DNA from: Anaerolineae bacterium | Lineage (GTDB): Bacteria > Chloroflexota > Anaerolineae > B4-G1 | Assembly: GCA_030612185.1 (NCBI GenBank) | Contig: JAUWOI010000081.1 | Location: 1-11,801 of the forward strand | Direction of reading: 5' to 3' | DNA: 11,801 nucleotides | In this document: positions 1 to 6,510 of the stretch, piece by piece | Layout: every line of letters begins with the position of its first letter | Numbering within the stretch: the stretch's first letter is position 1 | Made by a program: the position numbers and the translations under genes | Notes under the pieces: generated by a model | The model's database searches: none | The model's input: only the letters and a program-made list of their open reading frames with translations | Told to the model about the DNA's origin: nothing

Positions 1-359
1 AGCGCATTGTGGGCTTGCAGATGGGAGAGATCGCCAGCCGGTTGGTGGATCTGGGATTGGAGGTTGAACTGACAGACGCGGCCCGCGGGTGGCTGGCCCG
101 CGAGGGGTTTGACCCACAGTTTGGCGCTCGCCCGTTGCGCCGTGCCCTGCAGCGTCACATCGAAAGCCCCCTCAGTATCAAGTTGTTGCGTGGCGATTTT
201 GAGAGGGGCGACCTGGTCATCGTTGACGCGGGGGAGGAAGGGCTGGTTTTCGAGCGCCAGCCGGGGCAGGGCAAGTTGGAACAGAGCGAGTTGGAAGAAG
301 AAGTAGCCGTCGAAGTCACACTGGATGAACCGGCGGTCGAGCCAGAACCTTCTGGCTGA
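1..359 (+). CDS. Clp-family AAA+ ATPase (ClpB/ClpC type), C-terminal fragment
   Basis: The reading frame is open from the window edge (codons in phase from base 3), so the gene begins upstream; the GTG at 9 is not a credible start. What remains is the C-terminal small subdomain of the second AAA+ module of a Clp/Hsp100 unfoldase. It shows ELTDAA, the helix around GFDPQFGARPLRRALQ with the conserved G-A-R-P-L-R-R (sensor-2 arginine region), then IESPLS..LLRG and a final beta strand (GDLVIVDAG). These hexameric unfoldases remodel aggregated or tagged proteins in the cytoplasm, with ClpP if ClpC-type or with DnaK if ClpB-type. The fragment does not let me choose between ClpB and ClpC. An acidic tail of about 30 residues (LEQSELEEEVAVEVTLDEP) follows the conserved fold and is longer than usual. 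A strong terminator follows 37 nt after the stop. Confidence 0.88.
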   Translation, partial: RIVGLQMGEIASRLVDLGLEVELTDAARGWLAREGFDPQFGARPLRRALQRHIESPLSIKLLRGDFERGDLVIVDAGEEGLVFERQPGQGKLEQSELEEEVAVEVTLDEPAVEPEPSG

Positions 360-396
360 AAGGATGCCCTGTGGGGCGGCGCAGTAGAAGGCTGAA

Positions 397-424
397 GGGC
401 CTGGGGCTTGTCCCAGGCCCTTTT
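397..424 (+). terminator. Intrinsic terminator after the clp gene
   Basis: A perfect 9-bp stem (GGGCCTGGG at 397-405 and CCCAGGCCC at 412-420) encloses a 6-nt loop and is followed by TTTT. It ends the clp transcript. The degV gene converges from the other side and its stop is only 20 nt away; the T tract on that strand is poor, so two-way termination is possible but weaker. Confidence 0.85.
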
Positions 425-443
425 CGCGTTGGGGGTGGCGGGG

Positions 444-1295
444 TTACGTCGGGAAGAAACTCACGCCTACGGTCCCGGGCCCAGAATGGACGGCGAGCGC
501 GGGTGAGAGTTCGGTCACGATTGTCTCTACGCACTCGAAGCGGGCCGTGACCAGCGCCTGTAACTTCTCTATGTGCTCCGTTGCTGCCACGTGAGTGAAC
601 GCTACCTTGATGCGCGTTTTCTCTCCAAGGTGCTGCCCCATCAACTCTACCATCCGGTGGTAGGCTTTGAGCCGGCTGCGGGCCGCGCCAACTGCCACGA
701 TGACCCCATCCTGCATCCCAATCAGTGGCTTGATGTTGAGAAGCGAGCCCATCAGGTGCTTGGCCTTGCCGATGCGACCGCCCATGTAAAGGTAACGCAG
801 CGTGTCCGCGGTCTGGATCATCGTGCCTTTCTGAGCCACTTCGCGGGCTCTCTGGACGACGTCATTGAGGCTGATGCCGGTCATCGCAGCTCGGGCTGCT
901 TCAATAGTGGCCCATCCTTGTGTCATCGCCACCTGAAGCGTATCCACTACTTCTATCTTGACCTCGGGGAGTTGTTCTTGGAACAGCCTTGCGGCTGTCT
1001 GGCACGATTGGTAAGCGCCGCTCCCTTTTGAGGTCATAGTGAGCGCGACTATTTCTTTCACCCGCGTCGCAAGATGTCTCAGACCCACCAGGTAGTCACC
1101 AGGGCTGGGGTTAGACGTCGTGGGCAACGTGGTCGCTCCCTTCAACCACTCGGCAAACTCTTTTGGTTTGACGTCCACCATATCGTGCAACGTCTCCAGC
1201 CCGCGGTGGACGTAGTAAGGCACGATCTCAATGTTTAACTGTTCTGCCAGCCTTTCGGGGATGCTGGCGGTACTGTCTGTAAGAATACCGATCAT
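444..1295 (-). CDS. DegV family protein (FakB-like fatty-acid-binding protein)
   Basis: Encodes 283 residues, the usual DegV length. DegV/FakB proteins bind a fatty acid and, with the kinase FakA, present it for phosphorylation to acyl phosphate in phospholipid synthesis. Family marks seen: TDSTA at residues 6-10, the ligand-binding TTSNPSPGDY (59-68), TMTSKGSGAYQS (86-97), VDTLQVAMTQG (117-127), TLRYLYMGGRIGKA (165-178) followed by LLNIKPLI, and the C-terminal HSGPGTVGV (270-278). The start at 1295 is chosen because AGGAGG (1309-1304) lies 8 nt upstream and a consensus promoter is just beyond. An open frame extends to 1682 but only reads through the neighbouring glycosyltransferase in the wrong frame. 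Homology makes fatty-acid binding likely. No fakA is in the window, so its physiological partner is unseen. Confidence 0.92.
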   Translation of the reverse strand: MIGILTDSTASIPERLAEQLNIEIVPYYVHRGLETLHDMVDVKPKEFAEWLKGATTLPTTSNPSPGDYLVGLRHLATRVKEIVALTMTSKGSGAYQSCQTAARLFQEQLPEVKIEVVDTLQVAMTQGWATIEAARAAMTGISLNDVVQRAREVAQKGTMIQTADTLRYLYMGGRIGKAKHLMGSLLNIKPLIGMQDGVIVAVGAARSRLKAYHRMVELMGQHLGEKTRIKVAFTHVAATEHIEKLQALVTARFECVETIVTELSPALAVHSGPGTVGVSFFPT

Positions 1296-1326
1296 TGTAG
1301 ATCCCTCCTGATTCCAGTCTGCTTCT

Positions 1327-1355
1327 ATTATAAGCCCATGATTGAGTGATGTCAA
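1327..1355 (-). promoter_or_regulatory. Sigma-70-type promoter of degV
   Basis: On the minus strand TTGACA (1355-1350), a 17-bp spacer and TATAAT (1332-1327) match the vegetative consensus at all 12 positions. Transcription would begin near 1320, giving a leader of about 25 nt that holds the AGGAGG ribosome-binding site. The box lies directly after the stop of the glycosyltransferase pseudogene, so degV is expressed independently of it. Confidence 0.9.
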
Positions 1356-1644
1356 CAGGTCAGCGCAGCAATTGGCGCAACATCTCGGCGTACTGGAGGT
1401 GCCAGGGCTGACCATTGAAGTTGGGGTATGTCCACAACACACCCCAAAGATGCGCCAGCACACTGGCAACGACGAGTGCCTTGCCCCACCAGTGCAACCG
1501 TCCGCCTGTCCCCAACGCCACCAGAAGTAGCCCCAGCGGCAACCAATCCAGCGCGAAGCGGTAGCCGAACTGGTAGGAGCCGGTGTTGAAGTAGAGCAGT
1601 GAGGGCAACTGCACGAGCACGATGGAAAGCCACAGCCCCAGGGA

Positions 1645-1678
1645 AGAAACCAGGTTTTTTCCGAAAAACCTGGTTTCT
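1645..1678. repeat. Perfect 15-bp palindromic repeat inside the glycosyltransferase remnant
   Basis: AGAAACCAGGTTTTT (1645-1659) is followed by a 4-nt loop and its exact reverse complement (1664-1678). It reads in frame on the minus strand as ...GETRFFGKNLVS..., a hydrophilic peptide inserted in a hydrophobic stretch. It looks like a small dispersed palindromic element that can enter coding sequence without breaking the frame. Its copy number elsewhere in the genome is not visible here. Confidence 0.75.
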
Positions 1679-2091
1679 CCAACCTTCGCCAGGGTTGGCA
1701 ATGCTAGCAACAGGGCCGGGCATGTGAGCAGCAGTCCCATCCCCCACGGATCGGGCTTGATACGGAGGGGAGTCAGCGAGACGAGCGGGGGCCGGATCAG
1801 CAGCGTGTACAGGTTTTCCGGCAGAAAGTGCAGGCTGAATTGGCCCCATGTCGCCTGGCGCTCCAGCAGCGCGGGTGCCATCCCCAGGGCGAGCAAAAGC
1901 AGGGAGCGGGTGGTATTCCGGAGGTTCCGATCCCTCTGGAGGCTCAGTATCAGGGTGAGGGGAAAGGCCAACAGCACAGGAGCGCGGGCCAGGAAGCCCA
2001 GTCCCAACCATAGTCCTGTCAGGATAGGCCGGTTCCGTCCCAGCGCCTCCAGTGCGTAGAGGCACAGGGCCACCACGTGTGCTGTGCCCTC

Positions 2092-2118
2092 TGTGCTAAC
2101 ATAAGTGAGACAACTCTG
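2092..2118 (+). repeat. Left terminal inverted repeat of the IS3-family element
   Basis: The 27 bases begin TGTG and end in the 13-mer TGAGACAACTCTG, which is matched exactly at the other end; 19 of 27 positions agree between the two ends. The 13-mer is probably the transposase-binding core. Confidence 0.8.
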
Positions 2119-2162
2119 CTCCGGGAATTAGTGTACAATATAGGAGCAGAGGAGATCAGACG

Positions 2163-2570
2163 ATGACATTTCATGACGTACCAACCGACATTCCTGACCC
2201 GGAAGTTGTGCCCAAGGCCAAGCGCCGCAAGTTCTCGGCCGAGTACAAGCGGCGCATCCTAGAAGAGGCCGACAACTGTACAGAGTCCGGCCAGATCGGC
2301 GCTCTCTTGCGCCGGGAAGGGCTGTACTCGTCCCACCTGTCGACCTGGCGGCGGCAGAGGGACCGAGGCGTCGTCAAGGGATTGAGCCCCAAGAAACGAG
2401 GGCGCAAGAGAAAAGACGAACTGGAGCGAGAAGTAACCAGGCTGCAGCGGGAGAACGAGCGCTTGCAGGCCAGTCTGGAGCAAGCCGAGACGATCATCGA
2501 TGTCCAAAAAAAACTCTCACGTCTGCTTGGTCTGGCGACGGAGGAGAACGGGGCAGGAAGGCGCGCATGA
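2163..2570 (+). CDS. IS3-family transposase OrfA (helix-turn-helix protein)
   Basis: Encodes 135 residues. RRKFSAEYKRRILEEAD (residues 21-37) followed by IGALLRREGLYSSHLSTWRRQ is the helix-turn-helix region of the IS3/IS911 OrfA type that recognises the element ends. Residues about 85-122 (ELEREVTRLQRENERLQASL and on) form a leucine-rich coiled coil used for multimerisation. GGAG lies about 10 nt before the ATG. A possible -10 box, TACAAT at 2134-2139, sits just inside the left inverted repeat, but I see no good -35. The stop overlaps the orfB start as ATGA (2567-2570), and a slippery run lies at 2506-2513. OrfA alone normally represses or modulates transposition, while the frameshifted OrfAB fusion is the transposase. 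Confidence 0.9.
   Translation: MTFHDVPTDIPDPEVVPKAKRRKFSAEYKRRILEEADNCTESGQIGALLRREGLYSSHLSTWRRQRDRGVVKGLSPKKRGRKRKDELEREVTRLQRENERLQASLEQAETIIDVQKKLSRLLGLATEENGAGRRA
2507..2513 (+). promoter_or_regulatory. Slippery heptamer for -1 programmed frameshift (orfA to orfB)
   Basis: A run of eight A (2506-2513) contains A-AAA-AAA in the orfA reading phase (codons CAA AAA AAA). A -1 slip enters the orfB frame, which is open from here through the orfB ATG at 2567, so an OrfAB fusion can be made. This is the usual way IS3-family elements produce transposase; the alternative is translational coupling at the ATGA overlap. Confidence 0.75.
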
Positions 2571-3739
2571 TCGAGGCAGCCGAGGAGTTGGGCAGGAGCG
2601 CCGGGGTGTCGAAGGCCTGTCGAGTTCTGGCGATGCCGCGGAGCCGTCTGTATCGAGCGCGCAAGCCCAAGTGCCCGCCTGCGCCGCGGCCGACGCCAGG
2701 CCGAGCGTTGAGCGTGGAGGAGAAAGCCGAGGTGCATCAAACGCTCAACAGCGAGCGTTTCCAGGATTGCTCGCCGCGCGAGGTATACGCGACGTTGCTG
2801 GACGAAGGCGTCTACCTGTCTCACTGGCGAACGATGTATCGCATCTTGGAAGAGCACAGAGAGGTGCGAGAACGACGCAATCAACTGCGCCATCCGGCCT
2901 ACACCAAGCCGGAACTGCTGGCCACGGCGCCCAATCAGGTCTGGAGTTGGGATATTACGAAGCTCAAAGGGCCTTTCACGTGGGTTTACTACTATCTGTA
3001 CGTCATTCTCGACATCTTTAGCCGCTACGTGGTCGGCTGGATGATCGCCGAGTGTGAATCGGGCGAACTGGCCGAAGGGTTGATCACGGCCACCTGTGCC
3101 AAGGAGGAGATCGGTTCTGGCCAACTGGCACTTCACTCTGACCGAGGTAGCGCGATGAAATCGAAGACCGTTGGCCAGTTGCTGGTCGATCTGGACGTCG
3201 CCAAGAGTCTCTCCAGACCCTACACACCCAACGACAACTCATACTCCGAGGCGCAGTTCAAGACCATGAAGTACGGCCCCATCTATCCTGACCAATTTGG
3301 TTCCCCGGAGAGTGCCCGAGATTGGGCGCGTCAGTTCATCCATTGGTACAATCACGAGCACCATCACACAGGCTTGGGGCTGATGACCCCAGCGGTGGTA
3401 CATCACGGTCTGGCGGATGCCGTGTATGCCCATCGTCAACAAGTCCTGCGAGCGGCCTACGAAGCGCACCCCGAGCGCTTCGTGCGCGGGATGCCAACGC
3501 CGCCCGAACTGCCGAATGAAGTGTGGATCAACCGACCGCAAAGCGACAGCAGTGCTGTTCCACCGCCCGCCCCCACCGAGCCAGGCGCGCAGGCTGAGTC
3601 AAGAGTGGCCGGAAGCGAAGCGCAGCGATCCCTTGACACAGCCGAGCATCTGGCTACAGTGGGAAAGGCGGTGGAGCAGCCGAGTTGGACAGAATCGTTA
3701 GACATTAATTTCTCACCAGAGTTGTCTCAAAATGCTTGA
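2567..3739 (+). CDS. IS3-family transposase OrfB (DDE integrase domain)
   Basis: Encodes 390 residues. An N-terminal helix-turn-helix-like part (SAGVSKACRVLAMPRSRLYR, residues 11-30) and an HTH_21-like middle (SPREVYATLLDEG...HWRTMYRILEE) precede the rve integrase core. The catalytic triad is D129 (WSWDITK), D192 (HSDRGSAM) and E228 (YSEAQFKTMKY), giving D,D(35)E, the IS3 signature; HWYNHEHHHTGLG follows. All catalytic residues are present. A tail of about 80 residues rich in Pro, Ala and Ser extends beyond the usual end, and its stop codon falls inside the right inverted repeat. The protein cuts and joins the ends of the element during transposition. Confidence 0.94.
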   Translation: MIEAAEELGRSAGVSKACRVLAMPRSRLYRARKPKCPPAPRPTPGRALSVEEKAEVHQTLNSERFQDCSPREVYATLLDEGVYLSHWRTMYRILEEHREVRERRNQLRHPAYTKPELLATAPNQVWSWDITKLKGPFTWVYYYLYVILDIFSRYVVGWMIAECESGELAEGLITATCAKEEIGSGQLALHSDRGSAMKSKTVGQLLVDLDVAKSLSRPYTPNDNSYSEAQFKTMKYGPIYPDQFGSPESARDWARQFIHWYNHEHHHTGLGLMTPAVVHHGLADAVYAHRQQVLRAAYEAHPERFVRGMPTPPELPNEVWINRPQSDSSAVPPPAPTEPGAQAESRVAGSEAQRSLDTAEHLATVGKAVEQPSWTESLDINFSPELSQNA

Positions 3740-3743
3740 CACA
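3717..3743 (-). repeat. Right terminal inverted repeat of the IS3-family element
   Basis: Read on the minus strand it begins TGTGTCAAGC and ends with the 13-mer TGAGACAACTCTG, identical to the left end over that core. It contains the last codons and the stop of orfB. Confidence 0.8.
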
Positions 3744-4192
3744 TTCCGGTGTACCAGACGGACCCCAACGCCGCGCAGTACCACAGCGGTGTTCCTAACC
3801 CCATCAGCAGGCAGAGCCAAATCCCGAATTTCAGATCCCCAATCCCGGAACGGGCCAGCACAGCGTAAAAAAGCGAGACGTTGAACGCGCCCATCACGAC
3901 GCTGAAGGCGACGTCGGAGACGACCAACCCGCGCAGCGCGACCAGCGGCAGCATCAGCAGCGCCGGGAGTGGTGGGAACGAGACGTACCAGCGCCCCTCG
4001 AAGGGCGTCAGGTCGTAGGGTGAGGCGTGGGTGTGGGTAGGTGGCCGTGGAGGAACGATTCGGCCAGGTAGACGAAGTACGGGGCCAGCGAGTGGCGGCT
4101 GAGCGAGATGCCAGCGGTGAGACCGTAGATGGCCAGGAAGGCGAAGAAAAGTCAGAGCGAAGGGGACCGGAGGAGACGCCGGAGCATAATGG

Positions 4193-4762
4193 TCAGGGTG
4201 CCGGACCGTGGGTCATAATCGCCAACGCGACGAGCACCGCGGTGATGACGATGGCGACAACGGCGATGGCCACGGCGACAATGAAACGTTCCTGCCGTTT
4301 CTGCTCGACTTGCGCCTGCGCCAGGGTCTCGCGGCGGCGTGCCTCGGTGCTCCACATCTCCGCCAGCCGGGCCTGTGACATGGCTTCCTGCTGGACTTTG
4401 ATGGCCGGCGCTTCCTCGCGTACCTGGCGCAGCCAGTCGCCCCTCGTTCCTGTCACGCGGTTGAACAGCGACTCTAGTATCTCCAGTCTCTGCCCACACG
4501 CCATGCACTTGCGTGCGAGCAGTGGGTTGGGAGCGCCACAATCTGGACATTCGCGCACCAGTTCAGCACCGCAGGAGGGGCAACGGTGGGCGTCTGGCTC
4601 ATACGCTGCCCCGCACACGGAGCACGCTCGCTCAGGCGGGGCGTAGGCGGTGTGGCAGTAGTCGCAGACAAGGCTGCCGTCGGGGTTGGCGTTGAAAGAA
4701 GCACTACCACAGCCCGGACATTCCAATTGCTCAGGGTGTGAATGTTCTTTCATCTTACTCAT
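4193..4762 (-). CDS. Six-CxxC zinc-ribbon protein with C-terminal membrane anchor
   Basis: Encodes 189 residues. Six CxxC knuckles (C15/C18, C33/C36, C47/C50, C61/C64, C72/C75, C86/C89) make three four-cysteine zinc ribbons. A charged, Gln/Glu/Arg-rich helical stretch follows (about 93-158; predicted coiled coil), then a single hydrophobic helix (about 160-183, FIVAVAIAVVAIVITAVLVAL) and a 6-residue tail. It is therefore a tail-anchored protein whose ribbons most likely face the cytoplasm. The start at 4762 overlaps the stop of the upstream glycosyltransferase as ATGA; it has no clear ribosome-binding site, so coupled translation is likely. An open frame continues upstream to 4861 but lies inside that gene. 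No specific function can be assigned: such ribbons usually bind protein or nucleic acid. The operon context suggests a role near membrane glycosylation, which is inference only. Confidence 0.8.
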   Translation of the reverse strand: MSKMKEHSHPEQLECPGCGSASFNANPDGSLVCDYCHTAYAPPERACSVCGAAYEPDAHRCPSCGAELVRECPDCGAPNPLLARKCMACGQRLEILESLFNRVTGTRGDWLRQVREEAPAIKVQQEAMSQARLAEMWSTEARRRETLAQAQVEQKRQERFIVAVAIAVVAIVITAVLVALAIMTHGPAP

Positions 4763-6486
4763 GGGGCGTGAGGCAGGCCCTCCGGCCCACCTGACAGCCC
4801 AGAAAGGCCATCCAACCTGCGATGAGGCCACAAGATGCGGTAGTAGAAGCCGTTCATACACAGGTGTTCCACGGGCTCATAATTCTGACCGATGGCCTCT
4901 AGCACTGGCAGCGGATAGAATTGAGCGCGGAAGATGATCACACCAAACTCTTGCCGGTTGATGCGTTCGATGATCTCCGTCATGTCGAGTAGATCGTTGT
5001 TGTAGAGGTTGAGGAGTTGGGTCGGGTTGGTCACCACCGGCTCGTCGGCCAGCAGGCTGAACATCGCCTCCTCGCTGAGGGTTGGGCCATCGGCGGTGCG
5101 GACGTAGTTGAGGATCTCCTCGCCCGCTGCGTAGTCATCGGCCGTGAGCAGGTGCCCCAGTTGGGTGTAGCCCATCGTATCGTGGTATTGGAACGTGCTG
5201 CAATTGCCCTCAATCAGCGCGTCGGCCACGCCGAGCGCACGGGCCAGCGGTCCGAAGACCGGGCCAGAGGTGGGCATGTGGAGCAGACGCGGGGCCTGCA
5301 CCAGGTAGAGCAGTGGGATGATAACTGCCAGAAGTGGGCGAATGGCGAATGGCGAATGGCGGATGACGAGTGGCGACTTGCAATCTGCAATCCGCGGTCT
5401 GCAATCCGCATTCCGTAGGCGGCCTAGCGCCAGGCCAGAGGTGATGCAGGCGGCGGCGATAGCAGTGGTGAAGTAGCCGAACCCCGCGCCCCACTTGCCG
5501 CTCAACGCACCGGCTCCCAACGCGAAGAAAAACCATAAGGAATAGACCGAAAGCCGGTCCCAGAACAGTTCGTAGATCAGGTACCCCGTTGCCAGCAGGA
5601 CGAAGATGGTGTGCAGGCGGAACCACTGTCCGAAAAGGAAAACCGTCTGCTGATAGTCAAACTTGTTGACGTTGGCCTGGATGATGTTGATCCACCACTG
5701 GCCGTCGGTCGCGACGTTCAGTAGCCAGAAGATAGCCCCGGCGACGGCGGCCAGCGCCACACCGGCGGCAATGGCCTTCTTGACGTCACGTAGGAAGACG
5801 TAGGAGAGGGCGGCGGCGACGGTAAACACAGCCATCTGCTTTGTGTAGCCAGCGCAGAGAAGCATCAGCAGCCCCAGTATGAGGTTACGCCTGCCGTGCT
5901 GGGGGTGTTCGAACTCGGCGATAAAAACGATGGCCAGCGTCTCGAACATCACCATCGTCATGTGCATCCGGCACAGCGGCCCGATCTGATAGACATAGTT
6001 GGAAGCGAGAAAGGCCAACCCGGAGACGAGAGGGATGAACCAGCCACCCCTTCGTCCTAACTCACCGCCACGAGCCCCGCCACGAGTACTCGCGGTGGTA
6101 CTCGCGGTGGCAGGGCAGGCGGTTTTGCGCCGCACGACGGCGACGATGACTCCACTGGTGATGAGTGTGGCGGCGAAGGAGACCAGCCTGCCGGCGATCA
6201 GTCGCGGCCCGAAGATTGAAAGCAGCGGGACGATAAGCAGATGGAAGAGCGGCGGGTAGTTGGAGGCGTAGAACGGGTAGGCGGCGTTATCCCGGTAAGG
6301 CCATTCCCCCTGGCTGTACAGGACGGCGTCGTACAGTTCGAAACCCTCTCCCTGGTCATAATCGAAAGGCCAGTGAAAGAGGTCCACCGCGTAGACGACG
6401 TACACGGCCAGGTAGCCAGCGTAGGCCAGGATGGCGATCGTGGCCAGGACTGCGCCAAGTGATTTAAGAATGCGGGGTGGAGGCAT
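4759..6486 (-). CDS. Polytopic membrane glycosyltransferase (GT39/ArnT-like)
   Basis: Encodes 575 residues. A first membrane helix (residues about 10-33) is followed by an extracytoplasmic loop with acidic DYDQGEGFELYD (42-53), as in GT-C enzymes that use a polyprenyl-phosphate sugar donor, and then YPPLFHLLIVPLL..GRLVSF. Many further helices follow and a soluble C-terminal part (about 415-575) faces outside. It probably moves a sugar from a lipid carrier to a cell-surface acceptor; substrate unknown. Two stretches look like repeat insertions kept in frame: residues about 126-142 (TASTTASTRGGARGG) and about 358-383 (NADC.. to ..RHSPFAIR). The ATG at 6486 has no ribosome-binding site; a tandem 12-bp repeat occupies that position. 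The end overlaps the zinc-ribbon gene by 4 nt. It shares fold class with the broken gene downstream, so the locus once had at least two such enzymes. Confidence 0.8.
   Translation of the reverse strand: MPPPRILKSLGAVLATIAILAYAGYLAVYVVYAVDLFHWPFDYDQGEGFELYDAVLYSQGEWPYRDNAAYPFYASNYPPLFHLLIVPLLSIFGPRLIAGRLVSFAATLITSGVIVAVVRRKTACPATASTTASTRGGARGGELGRRGGWFIPLVSGLAFLASNYVYQIGPLCRMHMTMVMFETLAIVFIAEFEHPQHGRRNLILGLLMLLCAGYTKQMAVFTVAAALSYVFLRDVKKAIAAGVALAAVAGAIFWLLNVATDGQWWINIIQANVNKFDYQQTVFLFGQWFRLHTIFVLLATGYLIYELFWDRLSVYSLWFFFALGAGALSGKWGAGFGYFTTAIAAACITSGLALGRLRNADCRPRIADCKSPLVIRHSPFAIRPLLAVIIPLLYLVQAPRLLHMPTSGPVFGPLARALGVADALIEGNCSTFQYHDTMGYTQLGHLLTADDYAAGEEILNYVRTADGPTLSEEAMFSLLADEPVVTNPTQLLNLYNNDLLDMTEIIERINRQEFGVIIFRAQFYPLPVLEAIGQNYEPVEHLCMNGFYYRILWPHRRLDGLSGLSGGPEGLPHAP
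5337..5413. repeat. Heptanucleotide repeat tract inside the glycosyltransferase gene
   Basis: Eleven consecutive 7-bp units can be read: GGCGAAT three times, GGCGGAT, GACGAGT, GGCGACT, TGCAATC twice, CGCGGTC, TGCAATC, CGCATTC. The first half varies around GGCGAAT and the second around TGCAATC. It encodes the hydrophilic stretch at residues about 358-383 on the minus strand, between two membrane helices. It looks like an expanded or inserted dispersed repeat tolerated in a loop. Confidence 0.8.
6065..6110. repeat. Paired direct and inverted 10-12-bp repeats inside the glycosyltransferase gene
   Basis: CCGCCACGAG occurs at 6065-6074 and again at 6077-6086. TACTCGCGGTGG occurs at 6087-6098 and again at 6099-6110, and is an imperfect inverse of the first pair. 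The tract can fold as a GC-rich hairpin and encodes a Ser/Thr/Ala/Gly/Arg low-complexity segment at residues about 126-142. Confidence 0.7.
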
Positions 6487-6510
6487 GTTGGTTGGTTAGT
6501 TGGTTGGTTA
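6487..6510. repeat. Tandem 12-bp repeat at the gene junction
   Basis: Two exact copies of GTTGGTTGGTTA lie between the 65-aa gene and the glycosyltransferase. On the minus strand the first copy read carries the TAA stop of the upstream gene, and the second ends directly against the glycosyltransferase ATG, where a ribosome-binding site would be expected. Each copy is itself built from GTTG units. Confidence 0.85.

Larger units (their letters stand above)
2092..3743 (+). mobile_element. IS3-family insertion sequence, complete
   Basis: A self-contained element of about 1.65 kb with imperfect 27-bp terminal inverted repeats, two overlapping frames (orfA at 2163-2570, orfB at 2567-3739) and a slippery A8 run. 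This is the standard IS3-family architecture, with ends beginning TG and finishing CA. It sits inside, and antiparallel to, the glycosyltransferase pseudogene. The outer limits rest on the TGTG at both ends. No perfect target duplication flanks them: CTC at 2089-2091 against TTC at 3744-3746 is the nearest match, so either one copy has mutated or the true ends differ by a few bases. Both orfs look intact, so the copy may still be active or recently arrived. Confidence 0.9.
1360..4187 (-). pseudogene. Membrane glycosyltransferase pseudogene, split by IS3 element, frameshifted and stopped
   Basis: This is a minus-strand gene for a multi-membrane glycosyltransferase (GT39/ArnT-like superfamily), broken in several places. 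A start at 4187 lies 5 nt after the zinc-ribbon stop, but codon 12 is TGA (4154-4152). In the same frame follows LFFAFLAIYGLTAG...HSLAPYFVYLAESFLHGH (to about 4041). A frameshift near 4020-4041 is needed to continue with SPYDLTPFEGRWYVSFPP, and that block runs to GSVWYT at 3748. The IS element (about 2092-3743) then interrupts it. The remainder resumes at 2091 with AHVVALCLYALEALG...GLGFLARAPVLLAFP and runs to the stop at 1360. WYVSFPPLPALL and FLxRxPVLLAFP are typical of this family of lipid-linked sugar transferases. The parts on both sides clearly belong together. With three independent lesions it is almost certainly non-functional. A palindromic repeat is also inserted at 1645-1678. Confidence 0.85.

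Noticed and set aside
1296..1682. N-terminal extension of the DegV frame to 412 residues
   Set aside because: The extra residues are Cys/Trp/Ser-rich, lie antisense-frame over the glycosyltransferase remnant, and the true start at 1295 has an AGGAGG and a consensus promoter.
2171..3136. Long minus-strand ORF (321 codons) across the IS element
   Set aside because: It is antisense to orfA and orfB, which have full domain signatures; its composition is that of a shadow frame.
4041..4646. Plus-strand ORF of 201 codons over the zinc-ribbon gene
   Set aside because: Low-complexity Thr/Met/Ala/Ser composition and antisense to the Cys-patterned protein; a shadow frame.
5337..5413. CRISPR-like array
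   Set aside because: Units are contiguous 7-mers without spacers and lie inside a coding sequence.
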